Part shown: piece after piece, positions 1-7,512 of the stretch
Layout of the letters: every line of letters starts with the position of its first letter
Numbering within the stretch: the stretch's first letter is position 1
Assembly: GCA_936450465.1 (NCBI GenBank)
Contig: OW388294.1
Location: 73,026,622-73,090,621 of the forward strand
Source of the DNA: Gibbula magus
Taxonomy: Eukaryota; Mollusca; Gastropoda; Trochida; Trochidae
Length of the DNA stretch: 64,000 nt
Reading direction: 5' to 3'
Program-made: the position numbers and the translations under genes
The notes under the pieces: model-generated
The model's input: only the letters and a program-made list of their open reading frames with translations
Database searches by the model: none
What the model was told of the DNA's origin: nothing

Positions 1-82
1 ATGTAGATAAAAAACGCGTCTTTACACACTCTCATATTGTAAAAACGTACTCATTTATTTCGTTGTTTTAGGTAAAAAGATC

Positions 83-92
83 ATGTTACCAG
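83..92 (+). other. Candidate short first coding exon of ORF A (unit 1 exemplar)
   Basis: An ATG with A at -3 is followed by three bases short of four codons and then a near-perfect splice donor (CAG/GTAAGAGT). Joining position 92 to 218 gives Met-Leu-Pro-Val in frame with the Met that opens ORF A. The arrangement recurs in all units; unit 28 has Ser for Leu. It is a prediction from splice motifs only. The nearer acceptor at 210 would instead give a ten-residue peptide ending in TAG, so the join is uncertain. Confidence 0.35.
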
Positions 93-217
93 GTAAGAGT
101 ATGTTTCGATACATAAACTCATGTAATGAACGTGTGATTACGTGTCTTTTTTATGGTCTGGATATAAGACATTGACATCGTCGAACCCCTGTTAAACTCT
201 TCATGTTCAGTGAGCAG
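93..217 (+). other. Candidate GT-AG intron upstream of ORF A (unit 1 exemplar)
   Basis: Begins GTAAGAGT at 93 and can end at TTCAG (210) or GAGCAG (217). A possible branch sequence TTAAAC lies at 192-197. Among copies this stretch carries a 7-nt insertion/deletion at 141, a 1-nt deletion (unit 22) and several substitutions, which fits non-coding sequence. The length would be 125 bp, or 132 bp in the insertion units. It could equally be an unspliced 5' leader driven by the TATA-like box at 163. Confidence 0.4.
161..168 (+). promoter_or_regulatory. Alternative TATA-like box close to ORF A (unit 1 exemplar)
   Basis: GATATAAG lies 52 bp upstream of the ORF A ATG. If used, transcription would start near 190-195 and the putative intron would not be transcribed as such. 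The leader would then contain the six-codon upstream ORF at 203. Unit 8 has GATATACG here. It competes with the first-exon model, and I cannot choose between them. Confidence 0.3.
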
Positions 218-223
218 TTATGA
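203..223 (+). other. Six-codon upstream ORF overlapping the ORF A start
   Basis: An ATG at 203 opens a six-codon frame whose TGA stop overlaps the ORF A ATG (ATGA at 220-223). It is in frame 2 relative to A. It would be present in an unspliced leader and removed if the 93-217 intron is excised. In unit 32 its third codon changes but the frame stays open. Confidence 0.4.
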
Positions 224-687
224 ATCTTTATAGTACATGTTTCATTGGCAATGAACCCGGTTTTTCTAGATCAACACGGAATGGTCAGAACATGTCCGAT
301 TCAACAAAGAACAGTGATGGTTATGAACCCATGGAAAATCCACGCCTCAGCCATTCTTCCTGTTCAGTGAGGACCAGTGTGTATCATGGTCCCTTACAAA
401 AACTTCAAATGTCTGAAAGACCTCGGCAAATTATGCAAGACTCTAGTCAGGTGGACATGTTGTTGAATGAAACTAGTCAACAATCAAAATCCTCAAGAAG
501 CAAACCAGTTTTAGGCATCCGTGCTAAAATAATTCAAAGCAACCTAGTTCAGAATGGAAATCAAGATACCTTCATCAAGAAAGAATTTAGAAACATTGAG
601 GCATTCGTCTTGGAGAATGTGACTGCTTTCAAAAGAGGAAGTTTTGGCAGAAAGACCATGCGGAAATCGGTCCATCCATTCCACTAA
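220..687 (+). CDS. ORF A, unit 1: basic Ser/Asn/Gln-rich protein of unknown family (155 aa)
   Basis: I do not recognise a family. The longest form is 162-175 residues. Net charge is strongly positive, Lys/Arg are spread throughout, and there is a basic C-terminal patch (Gly143-Arg-Lys-Thr-Met-Arg-Lys-Ser150). There are only two cysteines (7 and 48). I see no signal peptide, membrane segment or coiled coil. The ATG at 220 has G at -3, a moderate context; it may be extended upstream by a spliced exon at 83. The gene converges on ORF B, with its AATAAA at 891. This copy has Phe8, Val78 and Gln88, and AAA>TAA after His155 shortens it. Coding status is uncertain: replacement changes dominate among copies and seven copies are frameshifted. 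Confidence 0.4.
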   Translation: MNLYSTCFIGNEPGFSRSTRNGQNMSDSTKNSDGYEPMENPRLSHSSCSVRTSVYHGPLQKLQMSERPRQIMQDSSQVDMLLNETSQQSKSSRSKPVLGIRAKIIQSNLVQNGNQDTFIKKEFRNIEAFVLENVTAFKRGSFGRKTMRKSVHPFH

Positions 688-890
688 CAAACTTTCACAG
701 TCGTCTAGTTGTTTTACAATCAAATATTTGATAGTGCTATGTTCTGAAAACAGTTGATTTTGTAAAAATCCCATTGAAGCCAAATAAGAATACAATGATA
801 TTTCAATTGGTGTATATGATGTGTGATCTGGTATGTTCTCTAGTCAGAAAGTTATGTTGTCTCCGTGTACATTGGCAAGTTCACTCAAGG

Positions 891-896
891 AATAAA
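891..896 (+). terminator. Poly(A) signal for ORF A (unit 1 exemplar)
   Basis: Canonical AATAAA about 200 bp after the ORF A stop, followed within 20-50 bp by T/GT-rich sequence (TTGTTTTTC, CTTTGTGTTC) typical of a downstream element. The hexamer is intact in the units I compared. Cleavage is expected near 906-926, inside the 3' end of the opposing gene. Confidence 0.6.
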
Positions 897-927
897 AACA
901 AAGGAATATCAAATTGTTTTTCACTCT

Positions 928-933
928 TTTATT
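928..933 (-). terminator. Poly(A) signal for ORF B (unit 1 exemplar)
   Basis: Minus-strand AATAAA (TTTATT on the plus strand), 163 bp past the ORF B stop and only 32 bp beyond the plus-strand AATAAA. The hexamer is destroyed in units 6 and 9 (TATTATT) and in units 32 and 33 (TCTATT). Those copies would have no canonical signal here. Confidence 0.55.
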
Positions 934-1095
934 ATCTTTGTGTTCAACAAAGGTGACTTTCAATATTATAAAATAACCTTTCGCAAAGGAAAACAAAGTA
1001 ACATCGCATACAATACATCAACAACATAGGATTATTGAAAATAGCAATGAAAATGAACAACAACACGATAACAAGGGTAAAGGTGACATTGCATG

Positions 1096-1467
1096 TCAGC
1101 ACAGTGTACACTTGAATCCGTTTTTCATATATGTTTTCAGTTCATGAGCAGATGATACGGATATCACAGATTCTCCTTTCACATGTGTGAATCTATTAAA
1201 TGATGGTCCGTGCCATGGATATTTCTGAAGAGGTTTTCTCGTACTCTGCCTTGTTTGGATATTCCTCTGAAACTGACGTTGTCGTTGTACACGTGTAGAG
1301 TCTTCCTGACAGGCTGTGACAGTGTTATTCAGATCAGTAACTGAATCTCTCTTCCTGCAGCAGGCACAAGTGACGTTCGATGACACATGGCTCTCCAACC
1401 ACATCTTAACCTTTTTCATGGCCTTTCGGGAACTGGAAGACGTCTTAACATTTCCAGAGTATTCCAT
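1096..1467 (-). CDS. ORF B, unit 1: basic six-cysteine protein with C-terminal CaaX-like motif (123 aa)
   Basis: No family recognised. 123 residues, net charge about +14. Order: basic Ser/Lys N-terminus (residues 8-21), Cys34-x-Cys36-Cys37 followed by Arg/Lys, Cys53, an Arg/Gln-rich stretch (59-82), and a C-terminus with spaced lysines (111, 115, 119) before Cys120-Thr-Leu-Cys123. That end resembles a CaaX box preceded by a basic region, the layout of small prenylated membrane proteins; this is an inference from motif only. The start at 1467 is chosen because it has A at -3 and G at +4 and lies about 45 nt below the start site predicted from TATATAAG at 1539-1546. An in-frame ATG at 1524 would precede that start site. 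Copy-specific: Thr9, Gly87. Confidence 0.5.
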   Translation of the reverse strand: MEYSGNVKTSSSSRKAMKKVKMWLESHVSSNVTCACCRKRDSVTDLNNTVTACQEDSTRVQRQRQFQRNIQTRQSTRKPLQKYPWHGPSFNRFTHVKGESVISVSSAHELKTYMKNGFKCTLC

Positions 1468-1538
1468 TGTTCGTTGTAGCAAAGGGTGTGTATAGTTTGA
1501 AGGATGAAAGTGAAATAATATCATACCAATATCAGCTC

Positions 1539-1546
1539 CTTATATA
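1539..1546 (-). promoter_or_regulatory. TATA box of ORF B (unit 1 exemplar)
   Basis: Reads TATATAAG on the minus strand, 72-79 bp upstream of the ORF B ATG. About 35 bp downstream is TTCACTTTC, a fit to the initiator pattern with A1511 as start. Most units read TTCACCTTC there; units 1, 3, 29, 34 and 35 have the better match. The box recurs at the same offset in the units. Confidence 0.65.
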
Positions 1547-1628
1547 CACACCATCAAGACTGTCAAAACACAATGTGAGTAGTGTGAATGCACATGCAGT
1601 CAATCAGCACATTTTCCGCTATTTGTAA

Positions 1629-1676
1629 AGATCAAAGGATTGTGATCAAAGGGGAAAGTCCGTCACTTTGATCACA
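1629..1676. promoter_or_regulatory. TCF/LEF-like cluster with 11-bp inverted repeat (unit 1 exemplar)
   Basis: Three matches to the TCF/LEF core: AGATCAAAGG (1629-1638), TGATCAAAGGGG (1643-1654) and CTTTGATCA reversed (1666-1674). The second and third sit inside an 11-bp perfect inverted repeat (1641-1651 and 1666-1676) with a 14-bp spacer. The spacer contains GGGAAAGTCC, one mismatch from a Rel/kappa-B pattern. Unit 2 has AGATCCAAGG, losing the first site. Units 29, 34 and 35 change the flank to AAAGGGTAAAG. Confidence 0.5.
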
Positions 1677-1723
1677 TGAATTATGCGGCTATACTTCAAA
1701 GAATACTTCAATTAATGAAGGTG

Positions 1724-1728
1724 ATTGG
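1724..1728 (-). promoter_or_regulatory. CCAAT motif in the shared upstream region (unit 1 exemplar)
   Basis: ATTGG on the plus strand (CCAAT on the minus), about 100 bp before the AT-rich GATAATAAA/GATAAAAAA stretch at the next unit's start. Just upstream is CTTCAATTAATGAAG, with homeodomain-type ATTA cores. These are short motifs and prove little alone. Confidence 0.3.
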
Positions 1729-2041
1729 TTTGAATGTTGATTCTTTTCTACTATCCGGTGCTATCCCTCTACAAATGGCTTTTGATCTCTTCTCCTTCTA
1801 TTGAAATACAAATAATACGATTGTGTAGATAATAAACGCGTCTTTACACACTCCCATATTGTAAAAACGTACTCATTTATTTCGTTGTTTTAGGTAAAAA
1901 GATCATGTTACCAGGTAAGAGTATGCTTCGATACATAAACTCATGTAATGAACGTGTGATTACGTGTCTTTTTTATGGTCTGGATATAAGACATTGACAT
2001 CGTCGAACCCCTGTTAAACTCTTCATGTTCAGTGAGCAGTT

Positions 2042-2530
2042 ATGAATCTTTATAGTACATGTTTCATTGGCAATGAACCCGGTTTTTCTAGATCAACACG
2101 GAATGGTCAGAACATGTCCGATTCAACAAAGAACAGTGATGGTTATGAACCCATGGAAAATCCACGCCTCAGCCATTCTTCCTGTTCAGTGAGGACCAGT
2201 GTGTATCATGGGCCCTTACAAAAACTTCAAATGTCTGAAAGACCTCGGCAAATTATGCAAGACTCTAGTCAGGAGGACATGTTGTTGAATGAAACTAGTC
2301 AACTATCAAAATCCTCAAGAAGCAAACCAGTTTTAGGTATCCGTGCTAAAATAATTCAAAGCAAACTAGTTCAGAATGGAAATCAAGATACCTTCATCAA
2401 GAAAGAATTTAGAAACATTGAGGCATTCGTCTTGGAGAATGTGACTGCTTTCAAAAGAGGAAGTTTTGGCAGAAAGACCATGCGGAAATCGGTCCATCCA
2501 TTCCACAAACAAACTTTCACAGTCGTCTAG
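2042..2530 (+). CDS. ORF A, unit 2 (162 aa)
   Basis: Full-length form ending Thr-Phe-Thr-Val-Val before TAG. Copy-specific: Phe8, Lys108, Ser92; silent changes at Gly57 and Gly99. Confidence 0.4.
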   Translation: MNLYSTCFIGNEPGFSRSTRNGQNMSDSTKNSDGYEPMENPRLSHSSCSVRTSVYHGPLQKLQMSERPRQIMQDSSQEDMLLNETSQLSKSSRSKPVLGIRAKIIQSKLVQNGNQDTFIKKEFRNIEAFVLENVTAFKRGSFGRKTMRKSVHPFHKQTFTVV

Positions 2531-2917
2531 TTGTTTTACAATCAAATATTTGATAGTGCTATGTTCTGAAAACTGTTGATTTTGTAAAAAACCCATTGAA
2601 GCCAAATAAGAATACAATGATATTTCAATTGGTGTATATGATGTGTGATCTGGTATGTTTTCTAGTCAGAAAGTTATGTTGTCTCCGTGTACATTGGCAA
2701 GTTCACTCAAGGAATAAAAACAAAGGAATATCAAATTGTTTTTCACTCTTTTATTATCTTTGTGTTCAACAAAGGTGACTTTCAATATTATAAAATAACC
2801 TTTCGCAAAGGAAAACAAAGTAACATCGCATACAATATATCAACAACATAGGATTATTGAAAATAGCAATGAAAATATACGACAACACGATAACAAGGGT
2901 AAAGGTGACATTGCATG

Positions 2918-3289
2918 TCAGCACAGTGTACACTTGAATCCGTTGTTCATATATGTTTTCAGTTCATGAGCAGATGATACGGATATCACAGATTCTCCTT
3001 TCACATGTGTGAATCTATTAAATGATGGTGCGTGCCATGGATATTTCTGAAGAGGTTTTCTCGTACTCTGCCTTGTTTGGATATTCCTCTGAAACTGACG
3101 TTGTCGTTGTACACGTGTAGAGTCTTCCTGACAGGCTGTGACAGTGTTATTCAGATCAGTAACTGAATCTCTCTTCCTGCAGCAGGCACAAGTGACGTTC
3201 GAAGACACATGGCTCTCCAACCACATCTTAACCTTTTTCATGGCCTTTCGGGAACTGGAAGACATCTTAACATTTCCAGAGTATTCCAT
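2918..3289 (-). CDS. ORF B, unit 2 (123 aa)
   Basis: Intact. Asn115 replaces one of the three spaced C-terminal lysines. This unit has the more common promoter haplotype, where the open frame does not extend above the ATG. Confidence 0.5.
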   Translation of the reverse strand: MEYSGNVKMSSSSRKAMKKVKMWLESHVSSNVTCACCRKRDSVTDLNNTVTACQEDSTRVQRQRQFQRNIQTRQSTRKPLQKYPWHAPSFNRFTHVKGESVISVSSAHELKTYMNNGFKCTLC

Positions 3290-3862
3290 TGTACGTGTAG
3301 CAAAGGGTGTGTATAGTTTGAAGGATGAAGGTGAAATAATATATTACCAATATCAGCTGCTTATATACACACCATCAAGACTGTCAAAACACAATGTGAG
3401 TAGTGTGAATGCACATGCAGTCAATCAGCACATTTTCCGCTATTTGTAAAGATCCAAGGATTGTGATCAAAGGGGAAAGTCCGTCACTTTGATCACATGA
3501 ATTTGGCGGCTATACTTCAAAGAATACTTCAATTAATGAAGGTGATTGGTTTGAATGTTGATTCTTTTCTACTATCCGGTGCTATCCTTCTACAAATGGC
3601 TTTTGATCTCTTCTCCTTCTATTGAAATACAAATAATCCGATTATGTAGATAAAAAACGCGTCTTTACACACTCTCATATTGTAAAAACGTACTCATTTA
3701 TTTCGTTGTTTTAGGTAAAAAGATCATGTTACCAGGTAAGAGTATGTTTCGATACATAAACTCATGTAATGAACGTGTGATTACGTGTCTTTTTTATGGT
3801 CTGGATATAAGACATTGACATCGTCGAACCCCTGTTAAACTCTTCATGTTCAGTGAGCAGTT

Positions 3863-4330
3863 ATGAATCTTTATAGTACATGTTTCATTGGCAATGAACC
3901 CGGTTTTTCTAGATCAACACGGAATGGTCAGAACATGTCCGATTCAACAAAGAACAGTGATGGTTATGAACCCATGGAAAATCCACGCCTCAGCCATTCT
4001 TCCTGTTCAGTGAGGACCAGTGTGTATCATGGTCCCTTACAAAAACTTCAAATGTCTGAAAGACCTCGGCAAATTATGCAAGACTCTAGTCAGGTGGACA
4101 TGTTGTTGAATGAAACTAGTCAACAATCAAAATACTCAAGAAGCAAACCAGTTTTAGGCATCCGTGCTAAAATAATTCAAAGCAACCTAGTTCAGAATGG
4201 AAATCAAGATACCTTCATCAAGAAAGAATTTAGAAACATTGAGGCATTCGTCTTGGAGAATGTGACTGCTTTCAAAAGAGGAAGTTTTGGCAGAAAGACC
4301 ATGCGGAAATCGGTCCATCCATTCCACTAA
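3863..4330 (+). CDS. ORF A, unit 3 (155 aa)
   Basis: Shares Val78, Gln88 and the early TAA with unit 1, plus private Tyr91. Units 1 and 3 are thus closer to each other than to unit 2. Confidence 0.4.
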   Translation: MNLYSTCFIGNEPGFSRSTRNGQNMSDSTKNSDGYEPMENPRLSHSSCSVRTSVYHGPLQKLQMSERPRQIMQDSSQVDMLLNETSQQSKYSRSKPVLGIRAKIIQSNLVQNGNQDTFIKKEFRNIEAFVLENVTAFKRGSFGRKTMRKSVHPFH

Positions 4331-4738
4331 CAAACTTTCACAGTCGTCTAGTTGTTTTACAATCAAATATTTGATAGTGCTATGTTCTGAAAACTGTTGA
4401 TTTTGTAAAAATCCCATTGAAGCCAAATAAGAATACAATGATATTTCAATTGGTGTATATGATGTGTGATCTGGTATGTTCTCTAGTCAGAAAGTTATGT
4501 TGTCTCCGTGTACATTGGCAAGTTCATTCAAGGAATAAAACCAAAGGAATATCAAATTGTTTTTCACTCTTTTATTATCTTTGTGTTCAACAAAGGTGAC
4601 TTTCAATATTATAAAATAACCTTTCGCAAAGGAAAACAAAGTAACATCGCATACAATACATCAACAACATAGGATTATTGAAAATAGCAATGAAAATGAA
4701 CAACAACACGATAACAAGGGTAAAGGTGACATTGCATG

Positions 4739-5110
4739 TCAGCACAGTGTACACTTGAATCCGTTTTTCATATATGTTTTCAGTTCATGAGCAGATGATA
4801 CGGATAGCACAGATTCTCCTTTCACATGTGTGAATCTATTAAATGATGGTGCGTGCCATGGATATTTCTGAAGAGGTTTTCTCGTACTCTGCCTTGTTTG
4901 GATATTCCTCTGAAACTGACGTTGTCGATGTACACGTGTAGAGTCTTCCTGACAGGCTGTGACAGTGTTATTCAGATCAGTAACTGAATCTCTCTTCCTG
5001 CAGCAGGCACAAGTGACGTTCGAAGACACATGGCTCTCCAACCACATCTTAACCTTTTTCATGGCCTTTCGGGAACTGGAAGACGTCTTAACATTTCCAG
5101 AGTATTCCAT
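4739..5110 (-). CDS. ORF B, unit 3 (123 aa)
   Basis: Intact. Thr9, His61, Leu102. Same promoter haplotype as unit 1; the open frame continues to 5167 but that part lies above the predicted transcription start. Confidence 0.5.
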   Translation of the reverse strand: MEYSGNVKTSSSSRKAMKKVKMWLESHVSSNVTCACCRKRDSVTDLNNTVTACQEDSTRVHRQRQFQRNIQTRQSTRKPLQKYPWHAPSFNRFTHVKGESVLSVSSAHELKTYMKNGFKCTLC

Positions 5111-5691
5111 TGTTCGTTGTAGCAAAGGGTGTGTATGGTTTGAAGGATGAAAGTGAAATAATATCATACCAATATCAGCTCCTTATATACACACCATCAA
5201 GACTGTCAAAACACATTGTGAGTAGTGTGAATGCACATGCAGTCAATCAGCACATTTTCCGCTATTTGTAAAGATCAAAGGATTGTGATCAAAGGGGAAA
5301 GTCCGTCACTTTGATCACATGAATAATGCGGCTATACTTCAAAGAATACTTCAATTAATGAAGGTGATTGGTTTGAATGTTGATTCTTTTCTACTATCCG
5401 GTGCTATCCTTCTACAAATGGCTTTTGATCTCTTCTCCTTCTATTGAAATACAAATAATCCGATTGTGTAGATAATATACGCTTCTTTACACACACTCAT
5501 ATTGTAAAAACGTACTCATTTATTTCGTTGTTTTAGGTAAAAAGATCATGTTACCAGGTAAGAGTATGTTTCGATACATAAACTCATGTAATGAACGTGT
5601 GATTACATTGTACGTGTCTTTTTTATGGTCTGGATATAAGACATTGACATCGTCGAACCCCTGTTAAACTCTTCATGTTCAGTGAGCAGTT

Positions 5692-6219
5692 ATGAATCTT
5701 TATAGTACATGTATCATTGGCAATGAACCCGGTTTTTCTAGATCAACACGGAATGGTCAGAACATGTCCAATTCAACAAAGAACAGTGATGGTTATGAAC
5801 CCATGGAAAATCCACGCCTCAGCCATTCTTCCTGGTCAATGAGGACCAGTGTGTATCATGGTCCCTTACAAAAACTTCAAATGTCTGAAAGACCTCGGCA
5901 AATTATGCAAGACTCTAGTCAGGAGGACATGTTGTTGAATGAAACTAGTCAACTATCAAAATCCCCAAGAAGCAAACCAGTTTTAGGCATCCGTGCTAAA
6001 ATAATTCAAAGCAACCTAGTTCAGAATGGAAATCAAGATACCTTCATCAAGAAAAAATTTAGAAACATTGAGGCATTCGTCTTGGAGAATGTGACTGCTT
6101 TCAAAAGAGGAAGTTTTGGCAGAAAGACCATGCGGAAATCGGTCCATCCATTCCACAAACAAACTTTCACAGTAGTCTTGTTGTTTTACAATCAAATATT
6201 TGATAGTGCTATGTTCTGA
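5692..6219 (+). CDS. ORF A, unit 4, extended C-terminus (175 aa)
   Basis: The TAG after Val162 is changed, so the frame runs 13 residues further to TGA. Private Asn27, Trp48 (loss of a cysteine) and Met50; Lys122 shared with unit 28, which has the same extension. Confidence 0.38.
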   Translation: MNLYSTCIIGNEPGFSRSTRNGQNMSNSTKNSDGYEPMENPRLSHSSWSMRTSVYHGPLQKLQMSERPRQIMQDSSQEDMLLNETSQLSKSPRSKPVLGIRAKIIQSNLVQNGNQDTFIKKKFRNIEAFVLENVTAFKRGSFGRKTMRKSVHPFHKQTFTVVLLFYNQIFDSAMF

Positions 6220-6567
6220 AAACTGTTGATTTTGTAAAAATCCCGTTGAAACCAAATAAGAATACAATGATATTTCAATTGGTGTATATGATGTGTGATC
6301 TGGTATGTTCTCTAGTCAGAAAGTTATGTTGTCTCCGTGTACATTGGCAAGTTCACTCAAGGAATAAAAACAAAGGAATATCAAATTGTTTTTCACTCTT
6401 TTATTATCTTTGTGTTCAACAAAGGTGACTTTCAATATTATAAAATAACCTTTCGAAAAGGAAAACAAAGTAACATCGCATACAATACATCAACAACATA
6501 GGATTATTGAAAATAGCAATGAAAATGAACAACAACACGATAACAAGGGTAAAGGTGACATTGCATG

Positions 6568-6939
6568 TCAGCACAGTGTACACTTGAATCCGTTTTTCAT
6601 ATATGTTTTCAGTTCATGAGCAGATGATACGGATATCACAGATGCTCCTTTCACATGTGTGAATCTATTAAATGATGGTGCGTGCCATGGATATTTCTGA
6701 AGAGGTTTTCTCGTACTCTGCCTTGTTGGGATATTCCTCTGAAACTGACGTTGTCGTTGTACACGTGTAGAGTCTTCCTGACAGGCTGTGACAGTGTTAT
6801 TCAGATCAGTAACTGAATCTCTCTTCCTGCAGCAGGCACAAGTGACGTTCGAAGACACATGGCTCTCCAACCACATCTTAACCTTTTTCATGGCCTTTCG
6901 GGAACTGGAAGACATCTTAACATTTCCAGAGTATTCCAT
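6568..6939 (-). CDS. ORF B, unit 4 (123 aa)
   Basis: Intact, with private Pro71 and Ala99. All six cysteines kept. Confidence 0.5.
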   Translation of the reverse strand: MEYSGNVKMSSSSRKAMKKVKMWLESHVSSNVTCACCRKRDSVTDLNNTVTACQEDSTRVQRQRQFQRNIPTRQSTRKPLQKYPWHAPSFNRFTHVKGASVISVSSAHELKTYMKNGFKCTLC

Positions 6940-7512
6940 TGTACGTGTAGCAAAGGGTGTGTATAGTTTGAAGGATGAAGGTGAAATAATATATTACCAA
7001 TATCAGCTGCTTATATACACACCATCAAGACTGTCAAAACACAATGTGAGTAGTGTGAATGCACATGCAGTCAATCAGCACATTTTCCGCTATTTGTAAA
7101 GATCAAAGGATTGTGATCAAAGGGGAAAGTCCGTCACTTTGATCACATGAATGTGGCGGCTATACTTCAAAGAATACTTCAATTAATGAAGGTGATTGGT
7201 TTGAATGTTGATTCTTTTCTACTATCCGGTGCTATCCTTCTACAAATGGCTTTTGATCTCTTCTCCTTCTATTGAAATACAAATAATCCGATTGTGTAGA
7301 TAATAAACGCTTCTTTACACACTCTCATATTGTAAAAACGTACTCATTTATTTCGTTGTTTTAGGTAAAAAGATCATGTTACCAGGTAAGAGTATGTTTC
7401 GATACATAAACTCATGTAATGAACGTGTGATTACGTGTCTTTTTTATGGTCTGGATATAAGACATTGACATCGTCGAACCCCTGTTAAACTCTTCATGTT
7501 CAGTGAGCAGTT

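Larger units (their letters stand above)
688..1095. other. Tail-to-tail 3' region between ORF A and ORF B (unit 1 exemplar)
   Basis: Holds the 3' sequences of both genes. It includes the crossed AATAAA signals and a small perfect hairpin, CCTTT-CGC-AAAGG at 977-989, in the predicted 3' UTR of B. A 60-codon open frame at 774-956 opens with TTG, not ATG, spans both poly(A) signals, and is broken in units 7 and 18, so I do not call it a gene. Confidence 0.6.
1547..1822. promoter_or_regulatory. Divergent intergenic region shared by ORF B and the next ORF A (unit 1 exemplar)
   Basis: About 275 bp with no convincing ORF, lying between the ORF B TATA box and the upstream region of the next unit's ORF A. 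It holds the TCF/LEF-like cluster and the CCAAT motif. Its position means that one regulatory input could control both genes. Confidence 0.5.

Noticed and set aside
71..110. U1 snRNA-like sequence on the minus strand (CATACTCTTACCTGG)
   Set aside because: This is simply the complement of a consensus splice donor. The rest of a U1 gene is absent.
544..795. 83-codon minus-strand frame antisense to ORF A, present in most units
   Set aside because: Lies inside ORF A, starts with a non-ATG codon in most copies, has no promoter or context of its own, and is truncated in units 6 and 9. Treated as a shadow frame.
774..956. 60-codon plus-strand frame after ORF A
   Set aside because: Opens with TTG, runs across both poly(A) signals, and is broken in units 7 and 18. 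Better explained as 3' UTR.
977..989. CCTTT-CGC-AAAGG hairpin as a histone-type 3' end
   Set aside because: Loop and flanks do not match the histone stem-loop, AATAAA signals are present nearby, and the stem is mismatched in units 13, 16 and 19.
1468..1524. 19-residue N-terminal extension of ORF B in units 1 and 3 (also unit 23)
   Set aside because: Its ATG lies above the start site predicted from the TATA box, and most units cannot encode it. The ATG at 1467 has the strong context.
1..1822. Transposable element amplified in tandem
   Set aside because: I see no terminal repeats, target-site duplications, transposase or reverse-transcriptase motifs in the unit. A non-autonomous origin cannot be excluded without a database search.
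3138..3449. 103-codon plus-strand frame antisense to ORF B, open in many units
   Set aside because: Starts with GTG, crosses the ORF B TATA box, and is lost in several units (1, 3, 29, 34, 35). Its openness follows from ORF B composition.
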